From Amyelois transitella (taxonomy: Eukaryota; Arthropoda; Insecta; Lepidoptera; Pyralidae), in contig NC_083535.1 in NCBI RefSeq assembly GCF_032362555.1, forward strand, positions 7,998,001 to 8,062,000: a DNA stretch of 64,000 nt, given 5' to 3'. A program made the position numbers and the translations under genes. Under the pieces are notes generated by a model. That model saw only the letters and a list, made by a program, of their open reading frames with translations. It made no database searches and was not told where the DNA came from. Below are positions 11,311 through 21,933 of this stretch, in pieces. The first letter of the stretch is position 1. Each line of letters starts with the position of its first letter.

Positions 11311-12279
11311 GAATCGGTCATTTCAAAAACCACTTAAGTCACATTTTTTCCAACATGCGTTTTTTTGCTGAAAATGCTTCCTCAACGGTAGATGCCTATT
11401 CTGGGTGAAAACAGCTTAAGTCATTACACTCCTTCCTCTTTTAATAATACCGCGTGAAAGACGTTCATTGCTTTAACAACATTAGTCAATGACTTAAGAG
11501 GTTTTTGCATGCATCACTAGATGGCAGGAGTAGTTTATGACTGAGATTGACATTTTTAATTTGCTTTGTTTTAAAAGTCCCCAAGGGACCAGAAAAAGTC
11601 ATTTGCTCCTTCGACATACATGTGTTTTCAGTATGATTCAGATAGAAAAGGAACTATCATAGCCGAGGAATATATTGATGGATTGATCAAACATTCGTTC
11701 TCATTAATAAAGAAAATAACAACTTCTATTTCACTTCCATCAACTAAAACCTATGATTAGAAAGTGCCCATCAATAAAAAAAAATAGATGATTTAAAACA
11801 AGTTGAAGATAGCATTCTGGAAGAGCATATGCCATTTTATAACAACATTTTTAGCTGGCCGACTGCAATTGTTGAAAATAATCCAGATGAGAATGATGGA
11901 GAATATGACTATGTACCATAAAAATATTAAAAAATAACAAGTTAATGTATCTAAAATGTTAATAAGATTATTTTGAAGTGCAATTCTGAATTATAAGCAA
12001 TAAAAATATGATTACTACGATTGTTTTGTCTAAATTATATGCCACCAAACCTATTCCTTGCTAAAACAACATAAGTCAAGAACTGTTTTCCAGATTTTTT
12101 TCTTTATTTCTATTAATAAACTGTAAAGATTATAGGCTATTTTAATTTCTTATCACTCAAATACTAAACTAAACATTAAAAAGCCGTTTAAAACTCATTT
12201 GTTTGTGTATGAAACAGTTTTTATTGATTTCTGAAAAATATAATTCTGTGACTTATGAGGTTTTTGAAATGACCGATTC
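11311..12279. mobile_element. Decayed DNA transposon with 32-bp TIRs, family unassigned
   Basis: Terminal inverted repeats at 11311-11342 (starting GAATCGGTCATTTCAAAAAC) and 12248-12279 match with a few differences. AAAT flanks both ends (11307-11310 and 12280-12283), a likely 4-bp target duplication. The interior repeats the subterminal motif ACTTAAG/ACTTATG. Plus-strand remnants of a protein are visible, YDSDRKGTIIAEEYIDGLIK near 11635-11695 and a C-terminus ending ENDGEYDYVP before TAA at about 11920. The remnant suggests a transposase, but I cannot name the superfamily. At 969 bp it is internally deleted compared with an autonomous element. Confidence 0.7.
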
Positions 12280-12848
12280 AAATATATAAGATAAAATTTT
12301 AGGAATAAACGGATAACCGTTCCGTTTTTGTGTATAGAAATGCATGCGCGGAACTCTATCGTCCCGCCATAGATTCGGTGGATAACGACCTAATTTTAAA
12401 AATAATGACTTTTTGATAAGTGAGCTGATTGTGTGCTTTTGTCCGTTCGTTCCTCAACGCTTGTATACCTACTAATTTACTGCTACCATAGGTATTAAGA
12501 ATCCTTGGTCGTCTACTCTTCCTCTGTCTGAGCTTAACCTTCCATAAAGTAAGCCTTCAACTTATCGCTTAATATTTATGAAAAAACCTTGACCCACTAA
12601 TTAGATCTTATTTTCAGTAAGCTAGTCTGCTCGCTTTGAGTTTGAGATTAGAGACAGTGGCTACCTACTTATGTATTCAAAGAAAAAAAGAAATAATTTT
12701 ACTGTTGCAAAAAATACAAATAACTTATAAGTACTTAAAATCTTATCCTAACATAATAATCAAAACTTGCCCAAGCAAACCTTCAAACCTTTTTTTAGTT
12801 TTGCATTTTTACTTTACATTGGAGTTGGCAGCACTAGTCTATGGTCAG

Positions 12849-13495
12849 TAGGGATGTGACATTGCTGTAAAAAAATCGATTTTTATATAATCGATTTATT
12901 TTTTAAGTATGAAAAATCGATTAACATATAATCGATTTTTCTTAAGAAAATAATCGATTTTATTATATTGATAGATTTTTTCCTAATTTTTCAATTTATG
13001 TCAAAATAAACGCCATATACATTATATCAATAGATTTATTCATTAAAAATAAACAACAGAAACAGTAAGTTCTTATATAATCAACACAAGTTAAAGTTTT
13101 TAACAATCAAGTTTGAAAAATGAAGTTTCAGCAACGCATAATGAATAAAAAATCAACCGAATGGCGGTAAAATACTGTTCATCGACTAACTCCATCTAGA
13201 GAATGTTTGATTAAATGAATCATCTAAACTGTTTTAAAAGCACAGAAAGAATGCACAGATGGCGTTAATGTAATATTATGGAGCTGTGAAAGTATTCTTT
13301 GGCAGTTCGCGTTCCGGGCTCCAAGCCAGAAGACAAAAATGTCATGTCGGAGTGCATTTATTGCATTATTATAAAAATCGATTTTTAATCGATTATTAAT
13401 TTTAAAAAAATCACTTATAAAAATCGATTTTTACTTTTAAAAAAATCGATTTTTAATCGATTTTTTCCAAAATCGATTTTTTTTTCACATTCCTA
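12849..13495. mobile_element. hAT-type MITE with ATCGAT subterminal repeats
   Basis: An exact 8-bp duplication, ATGGTCAG, flanks the element (12841-12848 and 13496-13503). The termini are inverted: TAGGGATGTGA at left, TCACATTCCTA at right. Both ends are packed with AAAAATCGATTTTT-type palindromes. An 8-bp duplication with TAGGG/CAGGG-like ends is the mark of the hAT superfamily. At 647 bp with no open frame it is non-autonomous. The exact duplication suggests a fairly recent insertion. Confidence 0.85.
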
Positions 13496-13503
13496 ATGGT
13501 CAG

Positions 13504-14949
13504 CCGAGCTAAGCCGAGCAAGTAAAATTTGCTGGAGCGAGCCGCAAAATCTGATCTGTCTCCTTTATTGATTTCGAATTAAATACATCGCAGTATCACG
13601 TTAAACGTATATCTAATCGTTTATACTACATTTTCGTAAAGTTTTGTAAAGTCAACAGTTGGTTCTGCATTCCTTCTAGCTATGAATCATCAGAAAATTC
13701 ATGCTTTTTGTAGGCTCTGACGCTGTGTTATCATGAAGCCTGAATTTTATTAAAAATTACCATTTCATAAATGATTTTGAACTAAATCATCTTCACTCGT
13801 ATAATTTCTTGTGAGGTGAGTTACATTTTCTACTTTGCTTTCAAATTTTTCTTACATGGGTAACTTTTTTTATTTATTTACCTAGTACATATACATATAT
13901 TTTTTAAGAAAGCTTGTATATATTATAATGTTATGATTACATTATGTAGTATATCTGTCAACTCATGTTATTTTTAAATGATCTTTGCTGTGATGTAAGT
14001 GCCTAGTTAATTATTTATGGCTGCATTTGATTTGGTTCTGAATTCACTACATGGTCAATTAGAATATTTTCAAGATATGTTATTTGATTGGTGTTTATAT
14101 GTTTCTCCCCATCTTTGCATATTATTAAATCAAAAGTATTTTGTACACTATTGTTGTGCAAATGCATATTCAAATTCCATTTATGTTGTCAATGATTTGT
14201 GCTTTGCGAATAAAAAATTAAGTTATTGTAAATATAGATAATGAGTATCAAAAAATGAAAAGTGGTTGCAAATGTATCTAAAATGTTAATAAGATGCCTT
14301 TTTAAATAGCGGCGAATTATATGGCAAGCATTTTAATCTATTGCGTTATTTGAAATACTATTAGTTTCTATTTTTTTTTATTTAAATACAACATTAAAAA
14401 ATTATCAACATTTGACTGTTTTGGTAAGGTTTGACTGGCAGAGAATGGCATATGGCAGTAAGTTGTTTTAAAGTGAGTAAACTATAAGCCATTTGCAGCG
14501 TTTGAACTTTGTGGCCAACTGAGCTACTGATCATAAATATTACTATTATGATATGGAACAAATTTAAATATGCAACCTTTGTGTAAATTATTATGATCTG
14601 AGCTGAACATGTTTGTTTTTGGCACATAATCCATTCACAATTTTGTTTTCATAATTGTTACATTTGTTTCACAGTTTAGCTTAGTCTTATATTTATTAAA
14701 TTGAGATCAGATGAAAAGTTTACTATGTTATGTATAATATTATAGGACTCTTCATACCTACTAGTTAATTATCCAAAATTTAAGCTATGACTCAGTCAGT
14801 AACTCTGTATCTGTGTCTTGTCATGTCTGAACCACTGCTCTAATTTTCACAAAATGGGTAAAGTTTGAAAACTAGCTAAAAGTATGTAGTTTTTTTTTGA
14901 CTGACTTGACAACATCCATAAACATTGGCAAATTATCCATAGACATTGA
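13504..14949. other. Intergenic sequence, no gene seen
   Basis: AT-rich with short chance frames (14017-14241 plus, 14394-14627 minus), neither of which shows splice signals or family resemblance. Confidence 0.45.
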
Positions 14950-15135
14950 ATAGATGTGTTTCCTGGTGTTACACTTGGATACATCCTCAGCACTCTGGAA
15001 AGGAGCCCTAGGTGAGCCTATCACCATGATTCTGGATGAGGATTTTGCATGGTATATCAAGTTGTTCATGGAACAACTGTCTGACCTCCACAACCTTTGT
15101 AAGAAAAACTTACAAACATTGAATCATGGTTACAC
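14950..15135 (-). repeat. Fragment of tRNA-derived SINE (AACTGGATGTGTAA family), reversed
   Basis: Reversed and diverged copy of the body of the SINE at 25925-26260. Matching blocks include GGAGCCC, CATGATTCTGGATG, CTGACCTCCACAACCTTTG and GAATCATGGTTACACATC. It lacks the tRNA-like head. A short open frame across it is incidental. Confidence 0.6.
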
Positions 15136-15350
15136 ATCTTGCCTGTATGCACTTACAGGTCTTCTGATGATGCTTTCCTTACTGAACATTTAATAGATGG
15201 TAGAATAGAACAGTTATCATAACTACTTCATTATACATATGTGTTAATTTTAAGTAACCTTCCATAAATGACTGCTTTTTTTTGTATAAATCATGCCACA
15301 ATTTGAAGCTACCGCGTACTAAGCTATTTGAGCGAATTTAGATAAATAAC

Positions 15351-15607
15351 ATACATACATATGGTCACGTCTATATCCCTTGCGGGGTAGACAGAGCCAA
15401 CAGTCTTGAAAAGACTGATTGGTCACGTTCAGCTATTTGGCTTAATGATAGAATAGAGATTCAAATAGTGACAGGTTGCTAGCCCATCGCCTATAGAAGA
15501 ATCCCAAGTTTGTAAGTCTATCCCTTAGGCGCCTTTTACGTCATCCATGGGAAAGAGATCGAGTGGTCCTATTATTTTTTTCATTGGTTCCGGGAACCAC
15601 ACGGCAC
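15351..15607 (-). repeat. TATG-tailed SINE, full length with target duplication
   Basis: Complete copy, 257 bp, on the minus strand. It is flanked by a perfect 9-bp direct repeat ATAAATAAC (15342-15350 and 15608-15616). In its own sense it starts GTGCCGTGTGGTTCCCGG and ends with TATG repeats. The duplication shows insertion by target-primed reverse transcription. No tRNA-type A/B boxes were recognised at the 5' end. Confidence 0.88.
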
Positions 15608-16020
15608 ATAAATAACTTAGGTTATTTCTCATGTAAGCCTAAATACAGCTAGCAACTGAGCTAAGAGTCTATAGAATTCTACTTCTTTGTTTAATTATGA
15701 TAACTGGATAATATATATTAATTTGCGAAAGCACTATATACTGAAGCTGCTAATGCGAGTTTAATCTGCTTATCATTATGCAAGTTTTGTCTTGTGTAGC
15801 TCGACACGCACTTGACTGGTTTTATTATCACACTACAAACTTGACAAATGTGTCCCAACTTTGAATAAATTTGCTTTGCTTTTATTAGAAATTCTAGCTT
15901 TGCCCACGTGCATTTCCCATGGCCACAATATATCTATAAAATAACTAGCATGTATAGAATTACATATTTTGTTGTATAACAATATTACTTTGGTTAATGT
16001 TTATCCGCCGGAATCTTAAA

Positions 16021-16262
16021 AATAAATAAATATATACGGGATAAATTACACAGATAGAGTTCGCATCGCAGTAAGTTCGTTACTTTTGTTACGAGATACT
16101 AGCTCAACGATAATATATTTTATAGTAAATATTTATATAAATCAACATCCAAGACCCAGGCCAACCAGAAACAAAATAATTTCTCATCAAGGTCTGGCCG
16201 GGATTCTAACCCGGGACCTCCGGTGTCATAGGCAAGTGAACTACCGCTGCGACACAGAGGCC
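16021..16262 (-). repeat. tRNA-derived SINE (GGCCTCTGTG family), copy 1
   Basis: On the minus strand it starts GGCCTCTGTGTCGCAGCGGT (A-box region) followed by a B-box-like block (CCCGGGTTAGAATCCCGGCC, one change from GGTTCGAATCC), then an unrelated body with CTAGTATCTCGTAACAAAAG and an AT-rich tail. Further copies lie at 19053-19210 and 21700-21933 in the same orientation. Confidence 0.82.
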
Positions 16263-16561
16263 GACAACAAATAAAAAAAACAAGTAAAAATAACAAAAGC
16301 TTCTTAAAAGAGAGATTATAAGGATCGACGGGATGGTTGCTAGGTGAAGCTTAGTCGGCGCGAATCCATGTTTATTGATTTCCTCCCATTAAACATTGCG
16401 AAAACAATTTTTTGAATAACCTTGAATATTACATTGTCCTATTTCCAATTATAAATCAGTACATTTTTGCCTTTGTTTTATTACTCGAATTTATATAAAT
16501 TTATTTTAAAGGCTTATGTATAGTTTATAATACTTATATTTAGAAAATAGTTTGTAATCCA

Positions 16562-16705
16562 CACTATTAATAAAGAGAAAAGATTTGTATTTTTGTGTAT
16601 GTTTATAAGGATGGATAAAGGAATTCAAAAACTTCTGGATCAATTTTTTGATGCTAATAAAACACATTTAGCATCAATGATTAAGGAGTGCAGTGAAAGT
16701 ATGTT
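16562..16705 (+). repeat. Retroposon remnant upstream of the ZDHHC gene
   Basis: Phrases of the type AATAAAGAGAAAAGATTTGT then ATTCAAAAACTTCTGGATCA resemble a dispersed lepidopteran repeat in which a short stop-poor frame often appears. The ATG-initiated frame here should not be taken as an exon of the downstream gene, since joining it to the 16922 acceptor runs into a stop. Confidence 0.4.
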
Positions 16706-16939
16706 TCGGTTGTTTTTCATTGAAAGCACAAAGAGTTCCCTTCTCTTACTTTCCTCGTCTTTGTTTTGGTCTATAAGTTGACAGATACTATTCCAGACTT
16801 TTATTTTCTCATATTCTTAGATCCTCACGAAATATTTGATTAAAGTTAATTCCAATTACTTGCTAATTAAGAAATTAACTTTTTTATATGGTTGCTTACT
16901 TGAAATTGTTTCTATTTTTAGGTTTCAAAGAGAAAATCA

Positions 16940-19801
16940 ATGATACGCGAATTTAATGACAGTTCTGAGGATGATGACATGGAAAGCCAGTATCAAGTAG
17001 ATCCAGAATGTTATTCCACATCACCGCCGGACCGAGATATGCACAACCGGTGCTGCGGCGGCAAGGCCTGGTGTATCAAGGTTTGATTATTTATATGTAA
17101 TAGTAGCCATTTAAAAGAACTCTTAAGATAATAATAGATAGAATGTACCTGCGTATACATCCGTCGCCTTATCGCCGCATATCCTCGGCAGTCGATGAAA
17201 CGCGGCGGTAGTACTTCAAAAACGTCGTTAAATCCCATTTTTGTTGGTGTTGGCCATGGTGCATAGGTTCGAATTATAGGATTCAAAGCTTATACACCTC
17301 GGAACGCTTTTTGAGTCACAGACGGACGTCTGTCGAACTGCTAAGATGCCTTACATCATAAAATTTATCTAATTTTATGGCAAAACCCGTTAAGTGTAGT
17401 TTTAAAGATCTAAGCAACAAATATACATACGGAATAACATAAATACGGAAGCGAATTTACTTTATACTATGTATAATTAATTTGTGTGGTTTCAGGACAT
17501 ATGTGGTATAATATGCGCGGTGCTAACATGGCTGTTAATTCTGTATGCAGAGTTTGTAGTGATGATGGTCATGCTTCTCCCCGGGCTCTCGTCATATCCA
17601 ATCTACGGCTGGGCAAACATATTCATATTCCAAAGCTTGGCGTTCCTAGCCTTTGCGTCGCATTTGAGGACAATGTTCACCGATCCTGTAAGTTTTTTTT
17701 ATCTTTGATTTTCATAGTATAGCACAATTAGAGACTTAAAAACAATTTGTGAGTCAACGAATTATTGGCATTTGAAAATACCAATGAAAATGTGCATTTC
17801 TGAGCTTTCTTATATCTATACTAATATTATAAAGCTGAAGAGTTTGATTGTTGGAACGCGCTAATCTCAAGAACGAAGGTTCAAACTGAAACCATTTATC
17901 GAGGAAGGCTTTAGGCTCTATAACATCACGCTGCAGTAATAAGAAGCAAAGAAATAATGGAAAATATGAAATAAACGGGTAAATTATTCATCCTTGAGGG
18001 CTGCAATGATGCTCAAAATATTCCACGCGGACAAAGTCGCGGGCGGACAGCTAGTAGTAGATATACTAACTCCGATCGTTTTAAATGTAGCTTTTAAAAA
18101 GTCCCAAGTCGGAAGACTTTCTTAAAATATTAAATTTATTTCGACAAAACCAACCACTTACAATTATCTTAAATCATACGAGTACTTTGTCTTTTTTAGG
18201 GCGCCGTTCCAAAAGGCAACGCCACGAAGGAAATGATCAGACAAATGAGTTTTCGAGAGGGCCAGGTGATATTTAAATGCACTAAATGCTGCAGCATCAA
18301 GCCGGAAAGGGCGCACCATTGTTCCGTTTGTCAGCGGTGCATCAGGAAAATGGACCATCATTGCCCATGGGTCAATAACTGCGTAGGCGAGAATAATCAG
18401 AAGTATTTCGTTTTGTTTACTGTAAGTACTTTAACTATCATAAGTGTTTTCGGTCTTTATCTTACAACATCATCCTCCTGGCGTTAGCATGGTTTGCGAC
18501 CTCACCTTTGACCATAATCCTGGATTGTCAGATTTTCAAACGAACAGACGGCAGTCGATTAACCTCCGCAAACATAATTTGCAGGGAAAACTTACCCACA
18601 TTGGATTCTTATTTTATTTAACGTTACCATTAAAAGCGGCCTTTTGCTTTCAATGCAATATTTTTAATGCGTTTACATACAAATATCATTACATTACATA
18701 CATCTGAATGAATTATTATTTTCTTTTGTTTCCTTTCAGTTCTACATAGCTGCAATATCAGTCCACTCGTTGACTTTGTCTGTGAACCAGTTCGTGACTT
18801 GTATCCGTCACGAGTGGCGCGACTGCACAACATACTCCCCGCCGGCCACTGTCGTCTTGCTGCTGTTTCTAATCGCTGAGGCGTTGCTTTTTGCCATTTT
18901 TACTGCTGTCATGCTCGGAACGCAGTTGCAGGCTATTTGGAACGACGAGACGGTGAGATTGGTGGATTTTTTCAGGGGAAGCAATGATTTAAACACAATT
19001 GGTGATGCCTTACCTTATTAAAAGGTTACCTTATCAAAAACCATTAAATCGGGCACGTCTGAGATACTAACTCAACGCTACTATATTTTATAAACATCCA
19101 AGACCCAGGCTAATCAGAAAAAGTTATTTTCTCATCATGCCCTGGCCGGGATTCGAACCCGGGACCTCCAGTGTCACAGACAAGCGTACTACCGTTGCGC
19201 CACGGAGGCCGTCGAATCGTCAAATCAATCAAAGTGCCGATAACAGTGCCGGAAACCGGGAAGGAGCTTAGTTAGGTAATATACAGAAATTCGTGTATAT
19301 TATTGGTACCTAATTATAACCTGTTTATAAGTCAGTGGTATTCTTGTTGTCTTTTTTTTACTTGTTTCCTAGGTGGCTCTTACATTTTTTTTTCTTAGGC
19401 AACAAACAGTCGTTTACAAATAGAAATTTACATAAACTATGAGTACAATTTAAAGACCTATAGTGCCCTAAAGTTATGTACTTATATAATTGCAGGAATT
19501 TGTAAATAAAATCAACTTGGCGTAGCTTTCCGCTGCCGCTGGGAACAGAACAGTGTTATGTTAATTAAGTTTGTTACACACACTTGTGACTTTAGTGGCC
19601 TTTATTATTTACTCTTTTCAATCAAACTGTCATTGTTTACAGGGCATAGAGCAGTTAAAGAAAGAGCAAGCGCGGTGGGTCCGCAAATCCCGCTGGAAGA
19701 GTATTCAATCTGTATTTGGACGATTTTCCTTGCTTTGGTTTTCCCCGTTTACCCAGCCCGCTCCTAAGACGAAGGTGGAAAGCTATCTGTATAGTGTTTG
19801 A
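16940..19801 (+). CDS. ZDHHC3: Golgi-type palmitoyltransferase, ZDHHC3/7 family
   Basis: S-acylates cysteines of client proteins; mammalian ZDHHC3 (GODZ) and ZDHHC7 act at the Golgi. Five coding exons, all phase 0: 16940-17080, 17496-17687, 18200-18421, 18740-18952, 19643-19801, giving 308 residues (ZDHHC3 about 299-327). The cysteine-rich domain covers about 136-180, with [20 protein letters not shown] and the catalytic DHHC at 163-166 (Cys166). Family-diagnostic stretches are [34 protein letters not shown] and [15 protein letters not shown]. Four hydrophobic segments lie at about 50-75, 87-107, 181-203 and 222-245. The C-terminus YLYSV resembles the PYQYVV of the family. The start lies 18 bases inside an exon that opens after an AG at 16920-16921, so the 5' UTR is spliced; the first exon was not found. 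The N-terminus is acidic and shorter than in vertebrates. All zinc and catalytic residues are present. Confidence 0.95.
17815..18054 (-). repeat. Abundant lepidopteran retroposon, ACTAGCTG family, reversed
   Basis: Reverse copy of the unit at 6226-6484, starting on plus with TCTATACTAATATTATAAAG and ending GGCGGACAGCTAGT. It sits in ZDHHC intron 2, about 145 bases before exon 3, antisense to the gene. Confidence 0.65.
19053..19210 (-). repeat. tRNA-derived SINE (GGCCTCTGTG family), copy 2
   Basis: Minus-strand head GGCCTCCGTGGCGCAACGGT, with an intact B box GGTTCGAATCC inside the CCCGG palindrome. Only about 158 bp, so the 3' body is shorter than in copies 1 and 3. It lies in ZDHHC intron 4. 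Confidence 0.85.
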
Positions 19802-21699
19802 ACGGCTTTTTTTCAAAGGGTTTCTTGCATTCGCGAGGGTTGCCACACCTGAAAGCCGAATGCTTTTTATTACAATTATTCGTCTTAACTTGATTTAAGG
19901 TTAACGTCATAAGTTTCTTTATCATGATGTGAATTTGTTAAATCCAGTATAATATTAATAACACTGTATGAGGTTGCGTTAAATTAATTACCCAACATGA
20001 ATTACATATAAATATTTTAGGATAAGTTCAGTAAAGGATAGTGAATTAATTTTCCCAAACGTGAAAAGGTTTATCGATAAATCTTTTCTCCTGAATCCCT
20101 ACTTCTGAATATTTTTTTTCTGAATGTTTTAGAGTATTTGTATTTAAATTATGTGGGACTTGTATTGGATGAAATGGAAATCTTCGCCAACGTGTGTGTG
20201 TGAATGAGTGATCTTTAAGAAAAAAAGCTTGACTTTTTGTTTGTGGCAATCTCGATCAGCTCGCAATGCAAGCAATATTTATATCAATATTATTTATAAC
20301 TATTATTATTATGTTATCAATTTAAGAGCTATGATTTATTATCTGTTTATGTTAAGATTTAATTTAATATTTAATGAGACATCTCTCGGGGAAAAACGAC
20401 TGACATATTGAATTAAATGTGTATATTAATTTAGGGAACCAAACGCCTGCATTTACTTTACTATACTAATTGTTACAAATTATGTTCACAAATCTTGTAT
20501 TTCTTTTTAATTATGAAGATGAAGTATAATTTATTGACGATATAGTTTTGTTTTGACTTGAACATTTTAGTATTATTTTGTAAGAATGAATAAGTGATGA
20601 TGATTATGTAATATGTCGATTGAAATAAGTTTTTAAAAAAGTATAGATCGTTAGACAAGATTTGATGGCCGGCATTACAGTTTAAGTTAATGTTTTGAAT
20701 CCTACGGACAAATGCCAATTATTTAATGCAAGGAACCTATCGCAGACAAAACATTGTGAAATCTACACAACTAAGTATTTGGCTGCACTGGAAGTTAATC
20801 TTCCGTTTAGGTTTTTTCTATTATGCGTGAACTTCAAATCGAAACAAGTTTTTCAAGTGATGTTATATTGCTTATAAAATTGTAATATCAAATAGCCTTT
20901 CGAATATCAAGCAGCAGCGACCCGACGAATATCTGTCGTTTTCTATCGATACCCATAATGGAAAGTATAGACTTATGTATAAGATCTTATCGGATATCTG
21001 GTGTCGCCGCCGCGTCGCTATTTTTGTTGTGGTCATTTTGCCTACGTTCTATAAACTTTTTCATTATAATTACACTGAAATTAATTGACGTCGAATACAT
21101 TCAATATTAAATATGATTTTCAACAAAATATTACTAATGTGTTTAAGTAAATTTCTCGCGAAGTACTTCGGCTTTCACAAAAAAAATACTATTACGAAGC
21201 ACTTATTTTGAAAAAAAAAAAAGACTTCGCAAGATAAACAAAACTATGTGCGAATTTTTTTTAGTTATGATGCAATTCACATCATTTGTTATATAGTTAT
21301 ACACCGTATAAATTAATTGGGAGTTCAAATAGGAACTTTCATATTTAATCCTAAAAGTGCATACAAAAATGACTTATGTGCAAATTGTGTAATAATTAAT
21401 ACAAGTTAATGACCTCAATTTGTGGAATAAAATGTTACGCGTGCAGTGCTTTCTGCGTGTCATTAATTATCAGTCAGAGCGGTGATGAAATACAAACTTA
21501 TTTTCGTATAACTGTCATATTTTTGTTTTTGTCAGTTGACATTTCTATAATTTTGCTACTATAATTACTCGTATATAAAGACTTTTTGGTCAGCTGGACG
21601 AATTTATTTTTCATTTATGATACTTTCTTTCTATACCAAAACGAAGGTGGTGGCGAAGAGAAAATATTAAAGGTAAAGCGGTAAATAAACAAATATAAG
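19802..21699. other. ZDHHC 3' region and intergenic sequence
   Basis: No clear AATAAA close to the ZDHHC stop. A GC-richer patch at about 20900-21030 contains a TATCGATA (DRE-like) site near 20946 but no exon could be built on it. The rest is AT-rich with chance frames only. Confidence 0.4.
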
Positions 21700-21933
21700 T
21701 ATAATATACAGGACAAATTACACAAATTGAGTTAGCCTCGAAGTAAGTTCGGAACTTGTGTAACGAGATACTAACTCAACGATACTGTATTTTGTAATAA
21801 ATACTTATATAGATAAACATGCAAGTCTCAGACCATTAAGAAAAAGTTTGTTTCTCATCATGCCCTGGCCGGGATTCGTAACCGGGACCTCCGGTGTCAC
21901 CGACAAGCGCACTACCGCTGCGTCACAGAGGCC
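21700..21933 (-). repeat. tRNA-derived SINE (GGCCTCTGTG family), copy 3
   Basis: About 234 bp on minus. Head GGCCTCTGTGACGCAGCGGT; B-box region altered by a base change and an added T (GGTTACGAATCC); body matches copy 1, including CTAACTCAATTTGTGTAATT. Confidence 0.82.

Noticed and set aside
16593-16781. Short ATG-initiated frame (MDKGIQKLLDQFFDANKTHL) upstream of the ZDHHC gene, ending near a GTATGT
   Set aside because: Joined to the 16922 acceptor it meets a stop within about a dozen codons, and the sequence resembles a dispersed retroposon.
17011-17286. 91-codon minus frame inside the ZDHHC gene
   Set aside because: Antisense to coding exon 1 and intron 1 with no splice or promoter support.
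19130-19210. Possible functional tRNA gene on minus (CCCGGGTTCGAATCCCGG)
   Set aside because: The tRNA-like head belongs to a SINE with two further copies in the window and runs straight into the SINE body.
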